NCBI GenBank assembly: GCA_050313895.1
Contig: JBNPMI010000010.1
DNA length: 64,000 nucleotides
Origin: JALFST01 sp022779285
GTDB lineage: Bacteria > Bacillota > Clostridia > Tissierellales > Peptoniphilaceae
Reading direction: 5' to 3' (one strand)
Part shown: in pieces, positions 44,674 to 53,168 of the stretch
Numbering within the stretch: position 1 is the first letter of the stretch
Layout: every line of letters begins with the position of its first letter
The notes under the pieces: generated by a model
The model's input: the letters and a program-made list of their open reading frames with translations, nothing else
The model's database searches: none
Told to the model about the DNA's origin: nothing
Translations under genes and position numbers: made by a program

Positions 44674-44689
44674 TTCGGCTCCGTTTCCG
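44674..44689. repeat. 16-bp direct repeat, left copy
   Basis: TTCGGCTCCGTTTCCG, identical to 47806-47821. The two copies bound the restriction-modification island. No similarity extends beyond the 16 bp. Confidence 0.75.
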
Positions 44690-45144
44690 GTTTTCCAACT
44701 ACGCTCGTTTTGATCCTTGTAAATCCTCGGCAGTGCTCCTGATAATAAAGAAATAGCCCGGATTTTCCGGACGCTGTCTGGAAAATCCTGACCTTGCTGT
44801 GCAAGGGGTTTTCGCATTTCAATCGTTCCTGTTCTTCAATCTTCTTTCCGGCTTGAGCAATCTGCTCACGGCCTTATGGGGAGCACTCTGAACCCTCGCC
44901 TCGGTTCAGATTTTCCCATAAGAAAAGCCGTAACCTGATTTTCTTCCTGTTACGGAATCAAGTCGGTTCACAGTTTTTTATGGTTGGGCTTAATGATTCT
45001 TTTGAGTCTTATTAGATGTGCGGTTGTTTTCGAATATTATTCCTCTTTCGGATGACTATTGCTCCCAGCATTCGGCTCATAGTTTCCACTTTCCTCGGCA
45101 ACTTTCAGCAGCTTTGTAGGCTCCTTAACAAAACTGGTTTCCAC
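44690..45144. other. Gene-free hairpin-rich DNA downstream of the R-M genes
   Basis: No credible gene. Several strong inverted repeats follow one another: GGATTTTCC with its complement at 44760-44788; CCTTGC with GCAAGG at 44792-44806; TGAGCA with TGCTCA at 44854-44868; and a nested structure at 44868-44931. The last has three stacked stems (ACGGC, CTTATGGG and TCTGAACC, each with its complement). The part from 44940 to 45144 shows nothing I recognise. Confidence 0.6.
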
Positions 45145-45912
45145 TCACTCACGAATGCTTTTTGAATCATCATATCCGCTATTGAAGCGGACAAGTTTAT
45201 CCCAGTTAATACTTCCATCCGCATCGCAAAAGCTGGTCGTGAATTGCATGACCAATCGATTGCTCGCTTTGTTATAGCTTTCTCTGTATTTTTCCAGATA
45301 CTGCTCCGGCTTATTTCCCATGTAATCAATGATTTTCAAATAGAAATTGCTATCTCCAGTCAGCTCAGTCCAAAAATCTTGTCCTGCCAGTTCCTTATAA
45401 ATCGTTGGCCGTCCTTTGCCTGTAGAGCGTTTCTTGCCGTAACAGTAACCAATGATAGGCTCGTATATGGCTTTGGCTTGCTGAGCTAATTTACGTGCCG
45501 CATTAAAGTTCTGCTCTTGTCGTTTCTTGCTATCAGCATTGAAGACAGAAGGGCCACTTTTGACAGCAATAGCATAAATGGTGTTCTCTTCTTTGTCCTC
45601 CACTATAATATCAACGCCTTCCGCTAAGGCTTTATTACCACCGCTGGCAGCAATAGCTATAGGCTCGAAGAAACAGTTGCCAAAGATTGTTTCCTCACTG
45701 CTTGAAACGGTTGCAGACAATACGCTTTCTACAATTTCAGCGGCGTTTTGAATTGCCTTCGCCCTATATAAATATGGGTTCTTCCGTTTCATGATGTCTT
45801 TAATGTTGATCTTATCGATCTTTGCAAGAAGAGAATTGTAAAAGTTCTTTAAGGCAACTGCTATTGCCTCCTCTACTGCTTGTCCATTCACTTCGTGTTT
45901 ATTGATTGTCAT
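45145..45912 (-). CDS. Type II restriction endonuclease, PmeII-like
   Basis: 255-aa nuclease that should cut unmethylated DNA at the site protected by the adjacent cytosine methyltransferase. The body matches what I know of the PmeII-type family: LLAKIDKINIKDIMKRKNPYLYRAK, SSEETIFG, then a PD-(D/E)xK-like core EGVDIIVEDK...AIAVKSGPS, with Asp101 and Lys118 as likely catalytic residues, and a NFNAARKLA helix. The ATG at 45912 has GAGG upstream; a TTG four codons earlier overlaps the methyltransferase stop. The recognition site cannot be derived. Confidence 0.85.
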   Translation of the reverse strand: MTINKHEVNGQAVEEAIAVALKNFYNSLLAKIDKINIKDIMKRKNPYLYRAKAIQNAAEIVESVLSATVSSSEETIFGNCFFEPIAIAASGGNKALAEGVDIIVEDKEENTIYAIAVKSGPSVFNADSKKRQEQNFNAARKLAQQAKAIYEPIIGYCYGKKRSTGKGRPTIYKELAGQDFWTELTGDSNFYLKIIDYMGNKPEQYLEKYRESYNKASNRLVMQFTTSFCDADGSINWDKLVRFNSGYDDSKSIRE

Positions 45913-45920
45913 TCCATACC

Positions 45921-47018
45921 TCAATTAAGATATATGTTGTTATGCGCCGATGTGCCTCGAGTACGTTTTGTATTGATAATTGAATGTCCAGTAGCCGTAG
46001 CAACAAGTGCTTTCCCGACTTCTTCTGCAAGACCAACGGGAACCGCATTACCTATCTGCTTATATTGATTTGCAATGGTGCCAGATATTTTCCAGTTTTC
46101 TGGAAATTGCTGAATCCTTGCATATTCCTTGACAGAAAGCGGTCTGTTTTTTGTCGGGTGGCACATCATTGTTGCCTTTTGAACAGGAGATGTAACTACC
46201 GTGGGAGACGGCTGAGAATAAGATAGTCTTCGATAGAAACCAACTTTGCCGCCCCCGCTTTTCCAGGCTCCACCCATTGCTTCCGGTTGTAATTCTTTAG
46301 GAATGTCTCTCCAATTTCCTCCTTCCGGAACCATCCGTAAAAATCTAAGACGATCTTCAGAAAAATGCGTGCATTCGCCTGGGTCATCTTCAAGATCTTT
46401 GATTGTTTCTCCAAGGGTTACCCACTGCATTTCCTGTAATTGATGCCTCTGAAAGTGCGTAGGAACTGGTAGAAAAATATCCTCATTATCACGGCTGCCA
46501 AGGATAATCAGACGCTCTCTGAATTGTGGGACGCCATAATTCACAGCATCCAGAACCCCACATACCGTTTTATATCCGATTCGCTTAAACTCAGAAAGGA
46601 TAATCTCCAGTACGCCACCTGGCTCACCGCCTTTATCAACAGCTATGCTGGTCAATCCCTTGACATTCTCAAATACGAATAAGCGCGGACGAGTTTCATC
46701 AACCATCCTTACGTAATCCATAAATAACGAACCTCTTGGGTCATTGATGCCAAGCCTCTTTCCAGCGGTAGAAAAAGGTTGACAAGGCGGACCGCCGCTT
46801 AATAAAAAAGCCTCTCCTTTTTTTAGACCAGATTTTTCAAGAATAACTGAGGATTCAATATTCCTAATGTCTCCAGTCATAGCGGGCTTACCGTTTTTTA
46901 GCATAGTTTCATAGCAAGACGCATCAAAATCCTGACATAGCTTGATGTCGATTCCTGCCTTTTCAAGTCCTAAATCCAGGCCCATAGCGCCTGAAAATAA
47001 AGAAATAGATTCGTACAT
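45921..47018 (-). CDS. DNA (cytosine-5) methyltransferase
   Basis: 365-aa C5 methyltransferase protecting host DNA. Motif I SLFSGAMGLDLGLE (6-19), motif IV GGPPCQPFS with catalytic Cys79, motif VI ENVKGL (117-122), motif VIII QFRERLIILGSR near 175, and C-terminal motifs IX and X (RLSYSQPSPTVVTSP, QIGNAVPVGLA). A target-recognition region lies between about 210 and 265. The ATG at 47018 follows AGGAAAGG. The endonuclease follows at once on the same transcript, so methylation is made first. Confidence 0.95.
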   Translation of the reverse strand: MYESISLFSGAMGLDLGLEKAGIDIKLCQDFDASCYETMLKNGKPAMTGDIRNIESSVILEKSGLKKGEAFLLSGGPPCQPFSTAGKRLGINDPRGSLFMDYVRMVDETRPRLFVFENVKGLTSIAVDKGGEPGGVLEIILSEFKRIGYKTVCGVLDAVNYGVPQFRERLIILGSRDNEDIFLPVPTHFQRHQLQEMQWVTLGETIKDLEDDPGECTHFSEDRLRFLRMVPEGGNWRDIPKELQPEAMGGAWKSGGGKVGFYRRLSYSQPSPTVVTSPVQKATMMCHPTKNRPLSVKEYARIQQFPENWKISGTIANQYKQIGNAVPVGLAEEVGKALVATATGHSIINTKRTRGTSAHNNIYLN

Positions 47019-47053
47019 TACCTTTCCTTCTATCACAATGTGCCGTTTTTATG

Positions 47054-47059
47054 ATTATA
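47054..47059 (-). promoter_or_regulatory. Extended -10 of the R-M operon
   Basis: TATGATATAAT on the minus strand gives TATAAT with TG upstream, 36 bp before the methyltransferase start. The -35 position falls on the first GGGACTATC repeat. Confidence 0.7.
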
Positions 47060-47078
47060 TCATAGGCCACGTTCTTTT

Positions 47079-47180
47079 GATAGTCCCTAAAAGCAATAAA
47101 TTAGAATAATCATCTTAAAACGCCTATATTCAGGCATTTTTTAAAATAGTCCTTTTCATAATTTTTAGATAGTCCCTTTT
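47079..47180. repeat. Three direct repeats upstream of the R-M operon
   Basis: On the minus strand GGGACTATC occurs at 47079-47087 and 47168-47176, and the variant AGGACTATT near 47145-47153, each near an A/T run. The first overlaps the -35 region. No C-protein gene is seen. The remaining part, 47181-47281, shows nothing clear. Confidence 0.65.
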
Positions 47181-47281
47181 CGAAATAACTATATCTACCA
47201 GCTTCCTAATGGCCACATTCTCCATTCACTGAGTGGAAAATCTGAAGACGTTGCGCCACTGCCGGCAATGCGATTGTGCAA

Positions 47282-47790
47282 TCACTGACTGCACAATTCA
47301 TCCGGACTGAACTGTCCGATCAAATTAAAGTAGATGTCGATCTGCTGTTTGCGTCCTTTGCCTCTGGGCTTTCCGGTGCGATTGTGACGGTCGTTCTCCG
47401 GATGATGTTTGGTTTCATAGGCCGCAGGGATCGGAGCATGATCGGCCGTCAGAATCTCGGCAATCTGCGTCACGCCGTAGCCGTCTATGAGCAGCTGAAA
47501 GATACACCGAACGACCTTGACCGCTTTTTGTCCACAAGGAGCTGTTGTTTATTTTTTTCTGGTTCCGGTAGTACCGTAGGGCACACTTGGCGATACCCGT
47601 TTGCCGGCCTCCATGCGGAAGCGAAGGATCGCCTGAATCCTTCCCGGACGTATCGCGATCATAGCACTCGTTCATGATGTTCAGGAAAGGAATCAAGCCG
47701 CTTTCCTGTTTGTTAGTGCTGTCAATGCCGTTGTTGATGGTGATGATTCGCATTTGGCGATCCGGTTTTTCTCGGATTTTGCTCTGTCCT
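47282..47790 (-). pseudogene. Decayed large serine recombinase
   Basis: Pieces of a recombinase of the large serine type are spread over different frames. First INNGIDSTNKQESGLIPFLNIMNE, then after a shift KIQAILRFRMEAGKRVSPSVPYG, then VDKKAVKVVRCIFQLLIDGYG and TQIAEILTADHAPIPAAYE in a third frame. The last is followed by a C-terminal segment, RKQQIDIYFNLIGQF, typical of the DUF4368 end. The N-terminal catalytic Ser domain is absent and the middle is deleted. It cannot be active. It probably once mobilised the island carrying the R-M genes. Confidence 0.8.
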
Positions 47791-47805
47791 TATGATACGA
47801 ACCCG

Positions 47806-47821
47806 TTCGGCTCCGTTTCCG
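47806..47821. repeat. 16-bp direct repeat, right copy
   Basis: TTCGGCTCCGTTTCCG, identical to 44674-44689, just upstream (transcription sense) of the recombinase remnant. May be an attachment-site or target duplication. Confidence 0.75.
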
Positions 47822-47854
47822 AAAACCGCTATCACGAGCAGCGGAATTGCAAAG

Positions 47855-47894
47855 GAAAAAACTCCCGAAAGCCGGAAAATCCGGCCCTCGGGAG
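47855..47894 (-). terminator. Strong terminator beyond the small membrane-protein pseudogene
   Basis: CTCCCGA and TCGGGAG enclose a second pair (GCCGG/CCGGC); on the minus strand it is followed by TTTTTT. It is 145 bp past the pseudogene stop. A further 9-bp inverted repeat, AGCAGCAGG with CCTGCTGCT (47903-47911 and 47944-47952), lies between the two. Confidence 0.85.
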
Positions 47895-48039
47895 CCCTGA
47901 AAAGCAGCAGGCTTGTCTTCACCAAATGCATCCCCCGAAATATCCTGCTGCTCTATTTTTCAGTATACTTTCTTTTGTTCCGAAAGCTTTTTCTTCTGCC
48001 ACGGATAGAAGGCCGGAAAACAATCGCGGGGACAAGAAT

Positions 48040-48341
48040 TCAGGAACCCGATACAATCCAGTCATAGAGAGTTTCCGGAACAAAGCCCATCAGGCAGATG
48101 ATGGGCAGCATGGCTGCATTGACGGAAAAGAATCCGATGAACATCTTTTTCGTGTATTTCAAATTTCTTTTGTTTGCCGCATCAAAGTTCAATAAAAGAA
48201 TTTCCGGAAGAAGAAATGTGATCATCATTTCGCAAATCCCTGATATTTCATCAGGAATCCATCCTCTATAAAGAAAAGCTAAAAAAGCAACGAGGCGATC
48301 GGCAAAAGCATTATGAGAGCAGATATGTTCATTCGCTTCAT
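48040..48341 (-). pseudogene. Small membrane protein, frameshifted at a homopolymer
   Basis: A well-placed start (ATG at 48341 behind AGGAGG) codes MKRMNISALIMLLPIASLLF and then a stop. Shifting frame at a run of six T (48281-48286) continues as FLYRGWIPDEISG and on to a hydrophobic protein ending YDWIVSGS at 48040. The joined product would be about 95 aa with three membrane segments. Unknown family. Either a pseudogene, a sequencing error or slippage at the T run. Confidence 0.55.
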
Positions 48342-48483
48342 AGAATCCTCCTGATTCGTATTCCTTCCGGATTCTGAATATGAAGACCTGTAGTTTCCCT
48401 GCTTTTCATTTCAATCGGGAAATCGTTATTTATCTTTAATATAGAGTTTTTTCATAACGTGTCAATTGCAATGTGCAAAATAG

Positions 48484-48517
48484 AAAAATGGCGCTTCCCT
48501 CCGGAAACGCCATTTTT
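48484..48517 (-). terminator. Terminator after the transaldolase gene
   Basis: Stem AATGGCGTTTCC with near-complement, short loop, then TTTTTC on the minus strand, 37 bp past the stop. Confidence 0.9.
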
Positions 48518-48553
48518 ATAGCAAGCCCCGCTCGTCGAGCGCCGGCATTCTGA

Positions 48554-49210
48554 TTATTTTTTCAAGCCTTCCTCAAATTTTGCCCAATCCGCAAGGAAAT
48601 TCTCAATGCCGCGGTCTGTCAGGGGATGGCTCCAGAGCTTCGGGAAGAGAGTCCCCGGGATCGTCGCGATGTCGGATCCGGCAAGTGCGGACTGTTCCAC
48701 ATGAGCAATGCTGCGTACCGATGCAGCGATGATTTCACTCTCGAATCCATAGTTGTCCAGGACAATGCGGAGATTTGCGATCAGCTCCATGCCGTCTTCC
48801 CCGATATCATCGATGCGTCCGATGAATGGGCTGATATAGGTAGCTCCCGCCTTTGCAGCCATCAGCCCCTGCGCTACGGAGAAGATCAGAGTGCAGTTGG
48901 TTTTGATGCCTTCCTGAGAAAGAACATGAATTGCCGCCAGTCCTTCCTCCGTCATCGGAATCTTGACGACAACATTCGGCGCCCACTTTGCAATTTCACG
49001 CGCCTGCTGCACCATTTCATCCTTCCGCAGACCGATCACTTCCGCGGAAACAGGACCGTCGACAATCGAACAAATCTCCTTGATGACCTCTTCAAAGGGG
49101 CGCCCCTCCCTGGAAATCAGGGTCGGATTGGTGGTAACCCCGTCGCAAAGACCGAGATCGTTGATGCGACGGATTTCATCAACATTTGCAGTATCTAAAA
49201 AGAATTTCAT
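48554..49210 (-). CDS. Transaldolase-like protein (TalC/fructose-6-phosphate aldolase family)
   Basis: 218-aa short transaldolase. Seen: MKFFLDTANVDEIR, DGVTTNPTLISREGR, the Schiff-base Lys in VVKIPMT near 84, NCTLIFS near 109, and SPFIGRIDD near 132. This short form usually acts as transaldolase in Firmicutes (sedoheptulose 7-phosphate plus glyceraldehyde 3-phosphate), though some are fructose-6-phosphate aldolases. The gene follows transketolase, which favours transaldolase. Confidence 0.93.
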   Translation of the reverse strand: MKFFLDTANVDEIRRINDLGLCDGVTTNPTLISREGRPFEEVIKEICSIVDGPVSAEVIGLRKDEMVQQAREIAKWAPNVVVKIPMTEEGLAAIHVLSQEGIKTNCTLIFSVAQGLMAAKAGATYISPFIGRIDDIGEDGMELIANLRIVLDNYGFESEIIAASVRSIAHVEQSALAGSDIATIPGTLFPKLWSHPLTDRGIENFLADWAKFEEGLKK

Positions 49211-49266
49211 TTTTCCTCCTTTTGGCCATCGCCGTTCTTGACAGGAAAACCTCCTGTCCGTTGACT

Positions 49267-51264
49267 TTATTTTACAAAAGCCGCCTTGTATCTTGCGACA
49301 ATGCTTTCGGCCGAGAATCCGTACTTTTCAAGCACAAGCTCGCCCTTGCCGGATGCGCCGAATTCATCAATGCCCAAATTGATTCCGGCAAGCCCCGTAT
49401 ATTTCTGCCATCCAAAGGTCGATCCGGCTTCCACACTCATACGATTCCGAATATGCGCGGGGAGCACGCTCTCCTGATATTCCGGATCCTGAGCATCAAA
49501 AGCGGAAAAGCTCGGCATTGAAACAACGGAAACGCCGATTCCTTCCTTCGCAAGCTCCTGCTGTGCAGCGATGCAAAGATCAACCTCGGAGCCCGTTGCA
49601 ATCAGAATGCCCTGCGCTTTTCCCTCAGCAGGCGAAATGACATATCCGCCTCGACGGACGCCTTCCGATGCCAGCGCCTCAGTTGTTCTCAGATTCTTAA
49701 GATTTTGACGGCTGAGCACGAGCATCGTAGGATGATCATTGCTTTCCAAAGCCGCCTCCCATGCGGCATTCACCTCATTGGCATCCGCCGGACGAATGAC
49801 ATTGAGATTCGGCATTGCGCGCCAGGATGCCAGCTGCTCGATGGGCTCGTGCGTCGGACCGTCCTCGCCTACCGCCACCGAATCATGTGTCATCACATAG
49901 ATCGCCGGCAAATGAGAAAGCGCCGCTACACGCACTGCCGGTCTCAGATAATCCGAGAACACAAAGAACGTCGCTCCATATACCTTCGTCCCGCCGTGAA
50001 ACAGGATGCCGTTGTTGATCGCCGCCATTGCGAATTCTCGGACTCCGTAGTAGATATTTCTTCCCGCATCGCTTTCGATTCGGAAGATCGGCTCTCCCTT
50101 GATCGCCGTGTTGTTGGAGGAGGCGAGATCTGCCGAGCCGCCCCATAATGTCGGAATGCGGGATGCCAAAGCCTGAATGGCAGCTTCCGAGGATTTGCGA
50201 GATGCAAGACTCGGCGACTCCGGAGAATAAACGGGAAGCGCGCCGGACCAATCCTCCGGAAGCTTTCCTGCCAGCGCATTCTCAAACTGAGCCGCCAGCT
50301 CCGGATACTGCTTTGCGTAGCCGGCAAAGAGGGCTTTCCATGCCTCTTCCCGCGCCGCGTTCGGCATGGCGATGGTATCCGAAAATCTGCCGTAAACCTC
50401 GGAGGGTACGGTAAAAGGCTTTTCATGCCAATCCAGATTTTCGCGCAGGGCTTCCATTTCTTCCTCTTTCAGAGGAGCGCCGTGCACCTTGTTGGTTCCC
50501 GCATTCGGCGATCCGTATCCGATCGTCGTCGATACAATGATGAGCGTGGGCTGATCCTTGGTGCTTTTCGCATGCTCCAGAGCACTCACAATCGCATCCG
50601 TATCATTGCCGTCGGGAACGCTGAGCACCTGCCAATTGTAGGATTTGAAACGCAAGCCCACGTTTTCCGTAAACGAGAGCGATGTCGGACCGTCAAGGCT
50701 GATATCATTCGAATCATAGAGCACGATGAGCCTGCCGAGCTTGAGATTGCCTGCTAATGAAGCCGCCTCCGCGGAAACACCCTCCATCAAATCCCCGTCG
50801 CCGCAAAGGCAATACGTATAGTGATCGACAATGGGATAATCTTCTTTGTTGTACAGCGCGGCAAGATGTGCCTCCGCCATCGCCATGCCGACCGCGTTCG
50901 CAATTCCCTGTCCCAGCGGCCCGGTGGTTGCTTCTATGCCGTCTGTGTGACGATATTCCGGATGTCCCGGCGTCCGCGAGCCAAGCTGACGGAAATTCTT
51001 GAGATCCTCCATAGAGACGTCATATCCCGACAAATGCAGCAAGCTATATAAAAGCGCTGAGCCGTGTCCTGCCGAAAGCACAAAGCGATCGCGATTCGGC
51101 CACGTGCTATCCTTCGGATTATGGTTCATTACCTGTGTCCAAAGAGCATACGCCATTGGCGCCGCTCCCAACGGCAATCCCGGATGCCCGGAATTCGCCC
51201 GATTAATCTGATCCATCGAAAGCATTCGCAGCGCGTTGATCGCCAGCTGATCGATTTTTTCCAT
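49267..51264 (-). CDS. tkt: Transketolase
   Basis: Full-length (665 aa) TPP enzyme of the pentose phosphate pathway. The TPP motif is seen as GDGDLMEGVSAEAASLAGNLKLGRLIVLYDSND near 155-187; HxxGHPE and GPLGQG lie near 65 and 113. The pyrimidine domain has TLWGGSADLASSN near 375 and DSVAVGEDGPTHEP near 467. It lies 56 bp before tal in transcription sense and 24 bp after mrp. With RpiB at 8 kb it completes the non-oxidative branch. Confidence 0.97.
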   Translation of the reverse strand: MEKIDQLAINALRMLSMDQINRANSGHPGLPLGAAPMAYALWTQVMNHNPKDSTWPNRDRFVLSAGHGSALLYSLLHLSGYDVSMEDLKNFRQLGSRTPGHPEYRHTDGIEATTGPLGQGIANAVGMAMAEAHLAALYNKEDYPIVDHYTYCLCGDGDLMEGVSAEAASLAGNLKLGRLIVLYDSNDISLDGPTSLSFTENVGLRFKSYNWQVLSVPDGNDTDAIVSALEHAKSTKDQPTLIIVSTTIGYGSPNAGTNKVHGAPLKEEEMEALRENLDWHEKPFTVPSEVYGRFSDTIAMPNAAREEAWKALFAGYAKQYPELAAQFENALAGKLPEDWSGALPVYSPESPSLASRKSSEAAIQALASRIPTLWGGSADLASSNNTAIKGEPIFRIESDAGRNIYYGVREFAMAAINNGILFHGGTKVYGATFFVFSDYLRPAVRVAALSHLPAIYVMTHDSVAVGEDGPTHEPIEQLASWRAMPNLNVIRPADANEVNAAWEAALESNDHPTMLVLSRQNLKNLRTTEALASEGVRRGGYVISPAEGKAQGILIATGSEVDLCIAAQQELAKEGIGVSVVSMPSFSAFDAQDPEYQESVLPAHIRNRMSVEAGSTFGWQKYTGLAGINLGIDEFGASGKGELVLEKYGFSAESIVARYKAAFVK

Positions 51265-51288
51265 ATTTTCTCCTTTCGTGGTGAAACC

Positions 51289-52080
51289 CTACTTTTTTGT
51301 TATATTGAGAATGGCATCAATCACAGGCTTCAAATGACCGGTATCCGCCTGTTCAATGCATCCCTCGTCCGCTAAATTTGCTACCTCCGGCAGAATCGGA
51401 AGCTTTGCCAGCACCGGCACGCCGAAACGAGCCGCAACCTCCTCGACATGACTTTCTCCAAAAATGGAATATTCCTTACCGGTATCCGGAGCCTTGAAAT
51501 AGCTCATGTTCTCCACAATCCCGACCACCGGAATCCCCATCATGCGCGTCATATTGATGGCTTTTTCCACAATCATGGAAACTAAATCCTGCGGGCTTGT
51601 CACAATAATCACCCCGTCAAGCGGAAGCGTCTGAAATACGGTAAGAGGAACATCTCCCGTTCCCGGAGGCATGTCCACGAACATATAATCGACATTTTCA
51701 TAGACGATATCCGTCCAGAACTGCCCGACCGCCTGAGCGATCAACGGCCCTTTCCAAAGCACGGGATCCGTCTCCTTGGAAAGAATCAGATTGGTGGAAG
51801 CGATTTGGATACCGCTTTTCGTCTCTCGGGCATAGGGCACCTGATTTCGAAGCTCCAGTCCGCCCTTGAGACCGAAAACATGGGGAATGGACGGCCCTGT
51901 AATATCCGCATCCAGGATTGCCGTATTCCATCCCGCGCGCTCCATCGCCAATGCGGCAAGCGAGGTGACCATGGATTTTCCCACGCCTCCCTTACCGGAC
52001 ATCACCGCAATCACATGGTTGATTGTGCTTTTTTCATTCGGTTCCTTGTAAAAAATCGGCTTTTTCTTTTCCTGTGCCAT
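51289..52080 (-). CDS. Mrp/NBP35-type P-loop ATPase (Fe-S carrier)
   Basis: 263-aa ApbC/Mrp family protein that carries Fe-S clusters to target enzymes. The deviant Walker A SGKGGVGKS lies near 30; DADITGPSIPHVFG near 58; VDMPPGTGD near 137. A C-terminal CxxC (as in many Mrp proteins) is not seen, although MSYFKAPDTGKEY occupies that region. I prefer the second of two adjacent ATGs (52080) for its spacing to AGGAGG. It lies between fni and tkt. Confidence 0.9.
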   Translation of the reverse strand: MAQEKKKPIFYKEPNEKSTINHVIAVMSGKGGVGKSMVTSLAALAMERAGWNTAILDADITGPSIPHVFGLKGGLELRNQVPYARETKSGIQIASTNLILSKETDPVLWKGPLIAQAVGQFWTDIVYENVDYMFVDMPPGTGDVPLTVFQTLPLDGVIIVTSPQDLVSMIVEKAINMTRMMGIPVVGIVENMSYFKAPDTGKEYSIFGESHVEEVAARFGVPVLAKLPILPEVANLADEGCIEQADTGHLKPVIDAILNITKK

Positions 52081-52113
52081 CATTTCCTCCTATCACGAAA
52101 CGGGTGCTCGCGA

Positions 52114-53133
52114 TCAATTGATTTCCTGCCGGATTCTGGATAACAATTCCCCTCGCAATGTATAGGGCACCTTGTGCAGATCTTCCACCGTACGGCAGCC
52201 GAGCAGCAACATCCCGATCGTGAGATTGCGCCGCAGATCCTTGAGATAATTTCGCGCGTTATCCAGGCCTCCCATCAGAAGATAGCGAAGAATGGCTCCC
52301 GAAACGGCACAAAGCTCCGCACCCATAACCATCGCATGAATCATATCGGTGGCGGTTTCCAGCCCGCCGCTCGCAATCAGCCGGTGATTCGGCGCCTCTT
52401 TTCGCAAATTCCAGATTGATTTTGCCGTCGGTACTCCCCAACGGTAAAATTCGCTGTAATTCTCGCGGATCTGGCGAAGCGCTTCAATTTCAATGAAATT
52501 GGTGCCGCCATAGCCGGATACGTCAATGTATGCCGCAGGAATTTCCCTGAGCTTTTGCGCATCGCTTCGGCTCATGCCGAAGCCGATTTCTTTGACAATG
52601 ATTTTTCCCGGAAAAGCCTTACAGAGTGTGGACAGATTGGCATAGCGGCCGCGAAATTCCCGATCTCCCTCGTCCATCACCAGCTCCTGAGACGGATTGA
52701 TGTGAATGCCGATGCCGTCGCCATCAATCATATCCAGAGCCCTTTGCACATCCTCTATGCTTGCATCCGACCCGAGATTTCCCATGGCGACACCTGAAAA
52801 ATGCTCACGGATTACCGAAAAAGAGCCGATCGTCCCGGGTTCGTCTAAAGCGATGCGCTGCGAACCCACCTGCAATGCCAGACCGAATTCCTCCGCAAGA
52901 ATCGATAAATCGCGGTTGATGACTCTCGTCTTTTCCGTGCCGCCCGTCATCGCGTTGATGGCCAGCGGCATTTGAATCGTTTTTCCCAAAAATTTCATCG
53001 AAAGATCGATATCCGTCCAATTGAGCTCGGGGAATGAGGTGGGCTCCAGCACCACCTGATCCAAAAGCGTCTGACCGTGAATTTCCGTACGCAGATACTG
53101 CTCAATATGTTCATCTTTTCTTTCTTTACGCAT
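52114..53133 (-). CDS. fni: Isopentenyl-diphosphate delta-isomerase, type 2 (FMN)
   Basis: Interconverts IPP and DMAPP with reduced FMN. 339 aa, TIM barrel. Seen: RKxEH start (RKDEHIEQYL), PLAINAMTGGTEKT near 60, the active-site HINPSQELVMDEGDREF near 150, KEIGFGMS near 185, SGYGGTNF and ASGGLE. Usually the mevalonate pathway goes with this enzyme; no mevalonate gene is in the window. The gene follows an LCP gene by 35 bp. Confidence 0.95.
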   Translation of the reverse strand: MRKERKDEHIEQYLRTEIHGQTLLDQVVLEPTSFPELNWTDIDLSMKFLGKTIQMPLAINAMTGGTEKTRVINRDLSILAEEFGLALQVGSQRIALDEPGTIGSFSVIREHFSGVAMGNLGSDASIEDVQRALDMIDGDGIGIHINPSQELVMDEGDREFRGRYANLSTLCKAFPGKIIVKEIGFGMSRSDAQKLREIPAAYIDVSGYGGTNFIEIEALRQIRENYSEFYRWGVPTAKSIWNLRKEAPNHRLIASGGLETATDMIHAMVMGAELCAVSGAILRYLLMGGLDNARNYLKDLRRNLTIGMLLLGCRTVEDLHKVPYTLRGELLSRIRQEIN

Positions 53134-53168
53134 ATCTTCTTCTCCCCGCCGCCTTCCGGCATGCGATG

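Noticed and set aside
47276..48195. Plus-strand frames across the recombinase remnant and the next gap
   Set aside because: They are complementary to recombinase pieces and hairpins, with no family match.
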